From Halorubrum persicum (GTDB lineage Archaea; Halobacteriota; Halobacteria; Halobacteriales; Haloferacaceae), in NCBI RefSeq assembly GCF_002727125.1, contig NZ_NHOA01000149.1, positions 20,713 through 84,712 of the forward strand: DNA of 64,000 bases, read 5' to 3'. The position numbers were made by a program, and so were the translations under genes. Within the stretch, counting starts at the first letter, position 1, and each line of letters begins with the position of its first letter. This document shows, piece by piece, positions 57,355 to 64,000 of this stretch. A model generated the notes under the pieces. The model was not told where the DNA came from, searched no databases, and saw only the letters and a list, made by a program, of their open reading frames with translations.

Positions 57355-58580
57355 TCTCCGTCAGCAAACTCCTCTGCGACCTCGACGCCGAGAGCGACGG
57401 GCTCCGGTACGACGCCGCCGACGGATCGAAGAAACCCCAGATCACCGACGACAAACAGCAGCGCCCGGTGGTCGTGTGGAACACCACGAAGCGGTGTAAC
57501 CTCTACTGCGAGCACTGCTACGCGGCGGCCGACCAAGCGGGCGCGCCGAACGAGCTCTCCACCGCGGAGGGGAAGGCGCTCATCGACGACCTCGCCGACT
57601 TCGGGGTGCCGGTGCTCCTGTTCTCCGGCGGCGAACCCCTCGTCCGCGAGGACCTTCCGGAGCTGGTCGCACACGCCGCCGACAGCGGCGTTCGTCCCGT
57701 CCTCTCGACGAACGGCACCCTCCTCACTCGCGAGAACGCCCGCGAGCTGAAGGAGGCGGGACTCAAGTACGCGGGCGTCTCGGTCGACGGGCTCCCCGAG
57801 CGCAACGACCGCATCCGGGGCGAGGAGGGCGCGTTCGACGCCGCCGTTCGGGGGATCGAGGCGTGTCTCGACGTGGGGCTCAAAACGGGGCTTCGGTACA
57901 CGATCACCGAGCACAACGTCGACGACCTCGCCGGCGTCGTCGATCTCCTCGTCGACGTTGGCGTCGACCGGTTCTGCTTCTACCACCTCGACTACGGCGG
58001 TCGCGGCGCCGACATCGCCGACGTGGACCTGAGCCCCGAGGCGACGCGGAAGGCGGTCACCGACCTGTGTGACCTCACCCGCGAGTACCACGACTCCGGC
58101 GAGGAGATCGAGACGCTGCTCGTCGGCAACTACGCCGACGCGGGCCACCTCGTCGAGTACGCCGACCGCGAGATGGGGACCGACCGGGCGCGGCTCATCC
58201 ACCGGTACCTCCAACGCAACGGCGGCGATCCGACCGGCGAGCGCGTCGCCGACGTGGACCCGGTCGGCAACGTCCACCTCACCCAGTTCTGGCAGGGGTA
58301 CTCGCCCGGAAACGTCCGGGACCGGTCGTTCGGCGCGATCTGGTCGGACGAGTCGAACCCGCTGCTCGCGGGGCTCCGCGAGCGCGAGGACCACCTCTCC
58401 GGGAAGTGCGCGGAGTGCGCCTATCGGGAGATCTGCCGCGGCGGCTCGCGGCTCCGCGCGCTGGCGGCCCACGGCGACCCCTTCGCGCCCGACCCGAAGT
58501 GTTACCTCACCGAGGCCGAGCGCGACGGGAACGCGGCGATGAGCCGGATCGAGGGCGGCTCCGCGGCCGACGCGGACTGA
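57351..58580 (+). CDS. AhbC-type radical SAM/SPASM enzyme
   Basis: A 409-residue radical SAM protein resembling AhbC, 12,18-didecarboxysiroheme deacetylase of the alternative heme pathway. The N-terminal MISVSKLLCDLDAESDGLRY and RPVVVWNTTKRCNLYCEHCYA (cluster cysteines C49, C53, C56) are characteristic. FSGGEPLVREDLPELV and a SPASM-like C-terminus (GKCAECAYREICRGGSRLRA, later PKCYL) follow. The AhbAB/Met8/HemA operon at 8365-11464 supports a heme role. The alternative, maturation of its small partner, cannot be excluded. Confidence 0.82.
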   Translation: MISVSKLLCDLDAESDGLRYDAADGSKKPQITDDKQQRPVVVWNTTKRCNLYCEHCYAAADQAGAPNELSTAEGKALIDDLADFGVPVLLFSGGEPLVREDLPELVAHAADSGVRPVLSTNGTLLTRENARELKEAGLKYAGVSVDGLPERNDRIRGEEGAFDAAVRGIEACLDVGLKTGLRYTITEHNVDDLAGVVDLLVDVGVDRFCFYHLDYGGRGADIADVDLSPEATRKAVTDLCDLTREYHDSGEEIETLLVGNYADAGHLVEYADREMGTDRARLIHRYLQRNGGDPTGERVADVDPVGNVHLTQFWQGYSPGNVRDRSFGAIWSDESNPLLAGLREREDHLSGKCAECAYREICRGGSRLRALAAHGDPFAPDPKCYLTEAERDGNAAMSRIEGGSAADAD

Positions 58581-58697
58581 GGCCCCGGTCGGTCGCCGTC
58601 GGGAGTGGTCGACGCCCGACCGCGCCTCTCCGGAGGCTCCTCGGCGGTGCCGCACGTCTGAGAGCAGCGCCCGTCGGACCGACGAGCGCCGCGCGCC

Positions 58698-59303
58698 TCA
58701 TCGCTCGATCCCGTCGAACACGTCGGTGACGAGCTTCGCCTGCGCGGTCCGCAGGCGCTGTGAGAGCGCGGACTTGCTGATGTCGAGCTCGGCGGCCAGG
58801 TCCCCGAGCGCCACGTCGCCGTCGTCGTCGAAGTAGCCGCGGACGACGGCGAGTTCGAGCCCCTCCCGCTGTTTCGGCGTGAGTTCGGAGAGGTCGAACG
58901 TCGCCTGCTCGGTCGCCTCGGGCCCCTCGACGACCGCGAGTCGGACCAGCCGAACGTAGTCGAGCGTCTCCCTGAGCGCGCCGACCACGTCGCGAACCGT
59001 GTCCCGGTCGTCGACGTAGGTGGTCACGAGCATCGTCCCGCCTTCGACCCGCTGGACCTGCGGCACGCAGCCGAACCGCTGGAAGGTCCGGCAGAGGCAG
59101 TCGTCGGAGACCTCGCCGCGGGCGCGCACCGGCCCGTCGCCGTCGACCGGCTGCACGTCGGCGGTGCACTCGTGGCCCACCGCGTTGACGGCCACGTCGC
59201 TGGCGTCGGGGGTCTCGGAGACGATCGGGCAGTCCCAGTCGTCGCTCGGATCGATGTCGAGGTCGACGCGGAGTCGACGCTCGTCCCCTGCGACTTCGGC
59301 CAT
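58698..59303 (-). CDS. Cysteine-rich HTH_10 regulator (DmsR-like)
   Basis: A 201-residue regulator. The N-terminal domain carries several cysteines (DDWDCPIVSE, GHECTADVQ, DDCLCRTFQRFGCVPQVQ), a pattern seen in DmsR-like proteins that may hold a metal or cluster. The C-terminal HTH_10 reads LTPKQREGLELAVVRGYFDDDGDVALGDLAAELDISKSALSQRLRTAQ (in pieces: LTPKQREGLELA, RGYFDD, LAAELDISKSALSQRL). It converges on the AhbC-type gene and could sense iron, redox or heme status. Confidence 0.85.
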   Translation of the reverse strand: MAEVAGDERRLRVDLDIDPSDDWDCPIVSETPDASDVAVNAVGHECTADVQPVDGDGPVRARGEVSDDCLCRTFQRFGCVPQVQRVEGGTMLVTTYVDDRDTVRDVVGALRETLDYVRLVRLAVVEGPEATEQATFDLSELTPKQREGLELAVVRGYFDDDGDVALGDLAAELDISKSALSQRLRTAQAKLVTDVFDGIER

Positions 59304-59466
59304 GGAGTTACTTGACCGCCCGGCGGCTTAGCGGCTCGGCGGATCCCCAGTGTCCGAGAACGCGTGCGACGGGCGTCGGCCCGCGCGTGGCCGGTCCGAG
59401 CGCGTGGTAGTCGAACGCGGCTGACGGGAGTCCGGCCCCGCTCCTGCCCCCGTCAGATCCCGCGCC

Positions 59467-59473
59467 GTTTATG
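59467..59473 (+). promoter_or_regulatory. TATA-like element before the DGGGP synthase gene
   Basis: GTTTATG overlaps the in-frame ATG at 59471, so that ATG cannot be the translation start of a transcript made from it. It points to the GTG codons at 59486 or 59501. Confidence 0.5.
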
Positions 59474-59500
59474 TGCCGCGCCGCGGTGAACGGAGATGAC

Positions 59501-60334
59501 GTGCGCGAGACAGCACGCGGAGCCCTCGAACTGGCACGCCTCGGCAACTGCGTCGCCGCCGCGGTCCTCACCGCGACCGGGGCGTTCGTCGCCGGCGCCG
59601 GCGACGCGCTCGCCCCCGCGGCGATCGCCGCGGTCACCACCGCGTTCGCGGTCGCCGCCGGCAACGCGATCAACGACTACTTCGACCGCGAGATCGACGT
59701 GATCAACCAGCCCGACCGTCCGATTCCGCGCGGTGCGGTGTCGCCGCGGGGCGCGCTCGGGATCTCCGCCGTCTGGTTCGCGGCCGCCGTCGTCCTCGCG
59801 CTGGCGCTCCCGCGGCTGGCGCTCGCCATCGCCGCCGTCAACCTCGTCGCCCTCGTCACCTACACGACGGTGTTCAAGGGGACGCCGGGGCTCGGCAACG
59901 CCCTCGTCTCGTATCTCGTGGGGTCGACCTTCCTGTTCGGCGGCGCCGCCGTCGGCCGCCCCGGGGCGGTCGTCGTCCTCGCGCTGCTCGCGGCGCTCTC
60001 GACGTTCGCCCGCGAGGTGATCAAAGACGTCGAAGACGTGGTCGGCGACCGCGAGGAGGGGCTCCGGACGCTCCCCGTCGCGATCGGCGAGCGCCGGTCG
60101 CTGTGGATCGCGGCGGGGTCGCTCTCCGTCGCCGTCGCCGCCAGCCCGCTCCCGTACCTCACCGAGACGTTCGGCGGCGCCTACCTCGTCCTCGTCGGGG
60201 TCGCCGACGCGGTCATGCTGTACGCCTGCTACGAGGCGTTCGCCGACCCGACGGCGGCCCAGCAGCGATTCAAGTACGGGACGTTCCTCGCGGCGGTCGC
60301 GTTCGTCGTCGGCCGGGCCGCGTTGTTGGTTTGA
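59501..60334 (+). CDS. Digeranylgeranylglyceryl phosphate synthase (UbiA family)
   Basis: A 277-residue membrane prenyltransferase that adds the second geranylgeranyl chain in archaeal ether-lipid synthesis. The first Asp-rich motif NDYFDREIDVINQPDRPIP and the second DVEDVVGDREEGLRTLP are present, with about eight helices. The start is uncertain: a TATA-like element at 59467-59473 covers the ATG at 59471, so I use the GTG at 59501 (VRETARGALELARLGN); GTG 59486 is an alternative. Confidence 0.88.
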   Translation: MRETARGALELARLGNCVAAAVLTATGAFVAGAGDALAPAAIAAVTTAFAVAAGNAINDYFDREIDVINQPDRPIPRGAVSPRGALGISAVWFAAAVVLALALPRLALAIAAVNLVALVTYTTVFKGTPGLGNALVSYLVGSTFLFGGAAVGRPGAVVVLALLAALSTFAREVIKDVEDVVGDREEGLRTLPVAIGERRSLWIAAGSLSVAVAASPLPYLTETFGGAYLVLVGVADAVMLYACYEAFADPTAAQQRFKYGTFLAAVAFVVGRAALLV

Positions 60335-60371
60335 AACGGAGACGGAAACGAGCGTGCGCGTTGGCCGACAA

Positions 60372-60427
60372 CGTGCGGTCGCCGACGCCGTCGTGCGATC
60401 GCCGACGATTCCGTGCGATCGCTATCG
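60372..60427. repeat. Three 16-base direct repeats with a 20-base period
   Basis: CGTGCGGTCGCCGACG (60372), CGTGCGATCGCCGACG (60392) and CGTGCGATCGCTATCG (60412) are each separated by 4 unrelated bases. The array lies in the convergent spacer between the DGGGP synthase and aIF1 stop codons. Confidence 0.75.
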
Positions 60428-60501
60428 CTGTCGCTCTTCCAACGAGATCGGCAAAAATCAGCGATACGTCGCTCGCTCGACGGCGGACGGTCAGGTGACG
60501 G

Positions 60502-60828
<327 letters not shown>

Positions 60829-60888
60829 AGTGTCGGGAGTGCGGCCGTCGCACACGCCGAGGGCGGCGACCGCTCACCCGCGCCGCGG

Positions 60889-63237
60889 TCACTCCCGGGC
60901 GAACAGCCGGCCGATCACGGGCGTCCGCTCCAGCGCGAGCCGGCGGACCGTTCGCCGCGCCTCGTCCGCCTCCGCGCGCGTCACCGCTCCGGCGTACGTT
61001 GCCCGCTCGTAGGTCTCGCGGACCGCTCGCGCGCGTTCGTCGACGGAGCCGTCGCGGAGCGGGAGGTCGTCGAGGTACGCTCGCGGCGTCTCCCCGGGTC
61101 GCCGCTCCCGGTAGCGCCGGGCCAGCAGGTGTTCCAAATCGGCGAACGCCCGCTTCGCGTCCTCGGTCGGCTCCCCGCGCCCCCAAGGCGTCCGGATCCG
61201 GACGGCGCGGCGCGCGCGCCCACCGAGGCCGAGCCGCCGCGCGCCGGCGACGCCGATCGTCACGACGAACAGCCAGTACGCGACCGCCTCCCGCGACGGG
61301 ACCGGCAGCCCGCCCTCGTCGCCCTCGCCAGCGCCCGGGCCGCCGACGCCGGCGGGCGTTCCCTCTTGGATGAGCCGCTCCTGTGGGAACCCCCCCTCGG
61401 CGAGCGAGGCGCCGGTCCCGTTGGCGTCGCCCGCCTCGTCGCCGCCGGCCCCGTTGCTCCCGTTCGCCTCCCGGGACGGCTCGCCTTCCGCGCCGGCGGG
61501 CGCGTCGTCCCCCGGGTCCGGCGTCGGGCCGCCGCTCGGCTCCGACGCCGCGGTGTCGACCCCCGCTTCGTCGCTCTGGCGGGCCTCGGCGAGCCGTTCG
61601 CTCCGGGCCTCGGCGCGCTCGCTCGGCGGGGTCGGGTCGAACGCGACCCAGCCGTGGTCCGGGAAGTACACCTGCACCCACGCGTGGGCGTCCTGCCCGC
61701 GGACGACGTACCGGTCGTCGCCGACCCGATCGCCCTCGGAGTAGCCGGTCGCGAACTGCGCCGGGATCCCCTGCGAGCGCAGCATCGCGACCATCGTCGT
61801 CGCGAAGTACGTGCAGTAGCCGGCGTCCATCTCGAAGAGGAACGCGTCGGCCACGTCGCCCTCGGGTTTCTCGACGGCGAGCGAGTAGTCGTACTCCTCG
61901 ATCAGGTACCGCTCGATCGCGGCCGCCCGATCGTAGGGGTTCTCCGCGTCCGCCGCCTCGACGATCGCCTCGGTGCGTTCGCCGACCCGGTCCGGCGTGC
62001 TCTCCGGAAGCTGCGTGTAGCGGTCCTCGATCGCGGGGTCGTACGCCGCGCTGGCGTTCCGGAGCGCCGCCGGCTCCGCGTCGAGCACCCGGCTCTCGAC
62101 GGTCGTCGACTCGCCCGGCCGTAGCGCGGCGCCGAGCCGGAGCGTGCCGCGCTCGTCGACCTGCACGGCCGAGGCGCCCGCGCCGCGCACGTCCACGGCC
62201 TGCCACGGCGCGGGGAGCGCGGTCGACTCCACCCGCGCGGTGACCGTGACGTTCGCCGCCGTCGTCTCGCCGGGCGGCCCGTCGAGCGAGCCGTCCAGCG
62301 TCGACCGATCGCCCGACCGCACCCAGCCGTCGCCGGTGTAGGTGTCGTAGGCCGCGACGTGCCAGTTCGACGCGACCGGGCTCTCGATCTCGTACCGTAC
62401 CTCGGGGGAGAGCCGCGTCGGGCCGACCACTTCCACCTCGTCGCCGGCGCCGAGCGACGACTCCAGCGTCTGGCTGCGGTCGCCCGTCCACGGCTGCGCC
62501 GTGGCCGCCGGCAGCACGGTCACCGTCGCGCTCACGAGGATCATCGCCGCCAACACCGCGGCGAGCTGGTCGCCGTGGCTCCGGAGCGCGTCGGGCGTCG
62601 ACAGCGTCGAGAGCCCGGCCGCGAGCGCGGCGCCGACGACGCCGACCAGCGCGGCCAGCCCTCCAGCGTCGCCGGTGCAGACGAGGAACCCGAGGGTTCC
62701 GCCGGCCACCGCGGTCGCCTCGACGTGGCGCCCCCGCCCGACGAGGTACACGACGAGGAACGTCGGCGCCGGCGCGACGGCGAGGATCCACACGTCCGCG
62801 AGCGCGAGCCGGAGGATGGAGAGCCCGGTCAGAAGCGACACCACGTCGATCGCGACGCTCTCGACCGAGAAGAGGGCCCGCCGGCTCGCGGGGACCGCGA
62901 AGTAGTACCCCGCGAGCGCCGCCGCGAACAGCGCCGCCGTCAGCCGCACGGCGGTGCGCTCGGTGACGACCCGGGCGAGGACCGCGCCGGCGGCCCCCGC
63001 GACCGAGACGGCCGCGGCGGTGCGCGCCGTCCCGCCGACCACGTCGGTCGCCCCGAGGAACACGGCGAGGTACGCCGCGGTGACGAGCGCGACGCCGACG
63101 ACCGCGGGGTCCGCGAAGCCGCGCCAGTCGTCCGCCGGCTCGTCGGCCACCGCCCCGCCGAGGTCCGGAAGCGCTCCCGACGCGCGCCGTCTCGCGGCCT
63201 CGGCCCGCCCCCGATCCCCGGACGCGCCACCGCTCAT
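60889..63237 (-). CDS. TgpA-like transglutaminase-domain membrane protein
   Basis: A 782-residue membrane protein of the DUF3488/transglutaminase type. Six or so helices occupy residues 45-240. The extracellular part contains a transglutaminase-like fold with catalytic C, H and D: FEMDAGYCTYFATTMVAMLR, GQDAHAWVQVYFPDHGW and FDPTPPSER. A Gly/Ala/Glu linker, one more helix (about 660-680) and a DUF4129-like C-terminal domain (HLLARRYRERRPGETPRAYL) follow. It overlaps the DUF58 gene by 4 bases; such pairs accompany MoxR ATPases. The role is probably cell-envelope processing. Confidence 0.9.
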   Translation of the reverse strand: MSGGASGDRGRAEAARRRASGALPDLGGAVADEPADDWRGFADPAVVGVALVTAAYLAVFLGATDVVGGTARTAAAVSVAGAAGAVLARVVTERTAVRLTAALFAAALAGYYFAVPASRRALFSVESVAIDVVSLLTGLSILRLALADVWILAVAPAPTFLVVYLVGRGRHVEATAVAGGTLGFLVCTGDAGGLAALVGVVGAALAAGLSTLSTPDALRSHGDQLAAVLAAMILVSATVTVLPAATAQPWTGDRSQTLESSLGAGDEVEVVGPTRLSPEVRYEIESPVASNWHVAAYDTYTGDGWVRSGDRSTLDGSLDGPPGETTAANVTVTARVESTALPAPWQAVDVRGAGASAVQVDERGTLRLGAALRPGESTTVESRVLDAEPAALRNASAAYDPAIEDRYTQLPESTPDRVGERTEAIVEAADAENPYDRAAAIERYLIEEYDYSLAVEKPEGDVADAFLFEMDAGYCTYFATTMVAMLRSQGIPAQFATGYSEGDRVGDDRYVVRGQDAHAWVQVYFPDHGWVAFDPTPPSERAEARSERLAEARQSDEAGVDTAASEPSGGPTPDPGDDAPAGAEGEPSREANGSNGAGGDEAGDANGTGASLAEGGFPQERLIQEGTPAGVGGPGAGEGDEGGLPVPSREAVAYWLFVVTIGVAGARRLGLGGRARRAVRIRTPWGRGEPTEDAKRAFADLEHLLARRYRERRPGETPRAYLDDLPLRDGSVDERARAVRETYERATYAGAVTRAEADEARRTVRRLALERTPVIGRLFARE

Positions 63238-64000
63238 CGCCCGCGCACCTCCGTCTCGGTCGGAGCGGCCGCCGTCGCTCTCGAACGCTCCGCCTCGGAT
63301 TCACCGTCCGCCGCCGCTCGGAGGTCGTCGACGGCGACGGTCCGGCCCCCGGTCCGATACCGCGCACCGTCCGCGTCGGCGAGCACCGCCACGTCGGCGT
63401 CGTCGACCGCGACCGCGCCCGGACCGGTCACCGCCGCCAGCTCGAGCACGGCGCGTCGCCCCTGCGGTCCCGGCCGGACCGACACGCTCCCGGCCGGCAG
63501 CGTCAGGTCCACCGGGACCCCGTCGTCGAGCAGGGCGAGCGCGAGGCTCGCGGCCGCGCTCGCGAGGGCGTCGGCCCCCCCGCGCTCGCCGGTGGTCTCT
63601 CCCGCGATCGCCACCCGCCCGCGCCGCGTCTCCGCGGCGAACTCCTTGACCACGATCTCGTCGCGCTTCGCCGTCGTTGGCCAGTGCACGTCGCGGAGCG
63701 CGTCGCCGCGCGCGTACTCCCGCAGCCGGTCGAACTCCTCGCGCTGCCGGCTCGCGCCGACCGCGTCGTCGGCGTACAGCTCCCGCCGGAACCGCGCGGG
63801 GATCGGGTGGCAGACCGGATACGCGGTCGCCGCGTCCGTGTCGTCGACGACCACCTCGCGGTCGAAGAGCCCGAACACGTCCGTCGCGGTCACCCTGACC
63901 GGCCCCAGCCGACGCTCCCCCCGTTTCAGATACCGGACCCGATACGTCACCGGCCCCGCCCCGATCGACGCGCGGATCGGCCCCTCGGGGTCCTCCAGCC
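63234..64000 (-). CDS. DUF58 protein, C-terminal part
   Basis: The start lies beyond base 64000. The visible ~255 residues include RRLGPVRVTATDVFGLFDRE and the DUF58 core RLREYARGDALRDVHWPTTAKRDEIVVKEF, followed by a domain of von-Willebrand-like character and an acidic tail. DUF58 proteins work with MoxR-type ATPases and transglutaminase proteins. The 4-base overlap with the downstream transglutaminase gene shows they are one operon. Confidence 0.88.
   Translation of the reverse strand, partial: LEDPEGPIRASIGAGPVTYRVRYLKRGERRLGPVRVTATDVFGLFDREVVVDDTDAATAYPVCHPIPARFRRELYADDAVGASRQREEFDRLREYARGDALRDVHWPTTAKRDEIVVKEFAAETRRGRVAIAGETTGERGGADALASAAASLALALLDDGVPVDLTLPAGSVSVRPGPQGRRAVLELAAVTGPGAVAVDDADVAVLADADGARYRTGGRTVAVDDLRAAADGESEAERSRATAAAPTETEVRGR

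Overview
The window comes from a haloarchaeon, probably from the Halorubrum side of the Halobacteria (lineage is inference). DNA is very GC-rich and nearly all proteins are strongly acidic. The information-processing and lipid genes are archaeal: DnaG-type primase, ribosomal protein S6e, aIF1/SUI1, KsgA/Dim1, GatD and a UbiA-type DGGGP synthase. Many genes have a TATA-like element 24-30 bases before the start codon, as expected for leaderless archaeal transcripts. I used this spacing to choose several starts. No rRNA, tRNA, CRISPR array or intact insertion sequence was found.

Layout. 1-8316: end of gatD, a GNAT enzyme, small membrane proteins, an HPP protein, an archaeal prepilin peptidase, DnaG, and a DUF3311/sodium-solute symporter pair. 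8365-11464: heme operon (AhbA/AhbB-type siroheme decarboxylase, precorrin-2 dehydrogenase, glutamyl-tRNA reductase). 11550-16062: a conserved small protein with S6e, lipoate ligase, a membrane histidine kinase and an M23-like protein. 16308-19965: thioesterase and two MoeA paralogues, one with a periplasmic-binding-like tail. 20015-29692: metabolic genes, an iron-type binding lipoprotein with iron-box-like operators, and a sugar-phosphate isomerase-like gene. 30002-30781: a tandem HU protein with an apparent Tat signal. 30876-32950: paired MetE-like genes. 33049-37674: DUF655-ksgA-mscS-mscS-mtq2 operon. 37885-41943: YqcI/YcgG, isochorismatase-like, MATE and LipA. 42228-47875: a branched-chain amino-acid-type ABC transporter whose binding protein appears circularly permuted. 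48159-52176: gamma-glutamyltransferase and a large protein with an NLP/Vps62-like motif. 52177-53462: sparse, decayed DNA including a gene interrupted by an early amber codon. 53463-60795: Zn/Cd-type P-ATPase and its neighbouring HTH regulator, an AhbC-type radical SAM enzyme with a small Htur_1727-type partner and a Cys-rich regulator, DGGGP synthase, aIF1. 60889-64000: transglutaminase-like and DUF58 pair.

How genes work together. Two clusters 46 kb apart cover several steps of the siroheme-dependent heme route: hemA, met8 and ahbAB in one, an ahbC-like gene in the other. LipA and a lipoate ligase-like protein cover lipoate synthesis and salvage. The liv permease/ATPase operon ends convergently against its probable binding-protein gene. 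The most unusual items are the permuted binding protein, the exported-looking tandem HU protein, the shared 6-4-6 iron-box-like operators, and the HWHDWE-motif protein.
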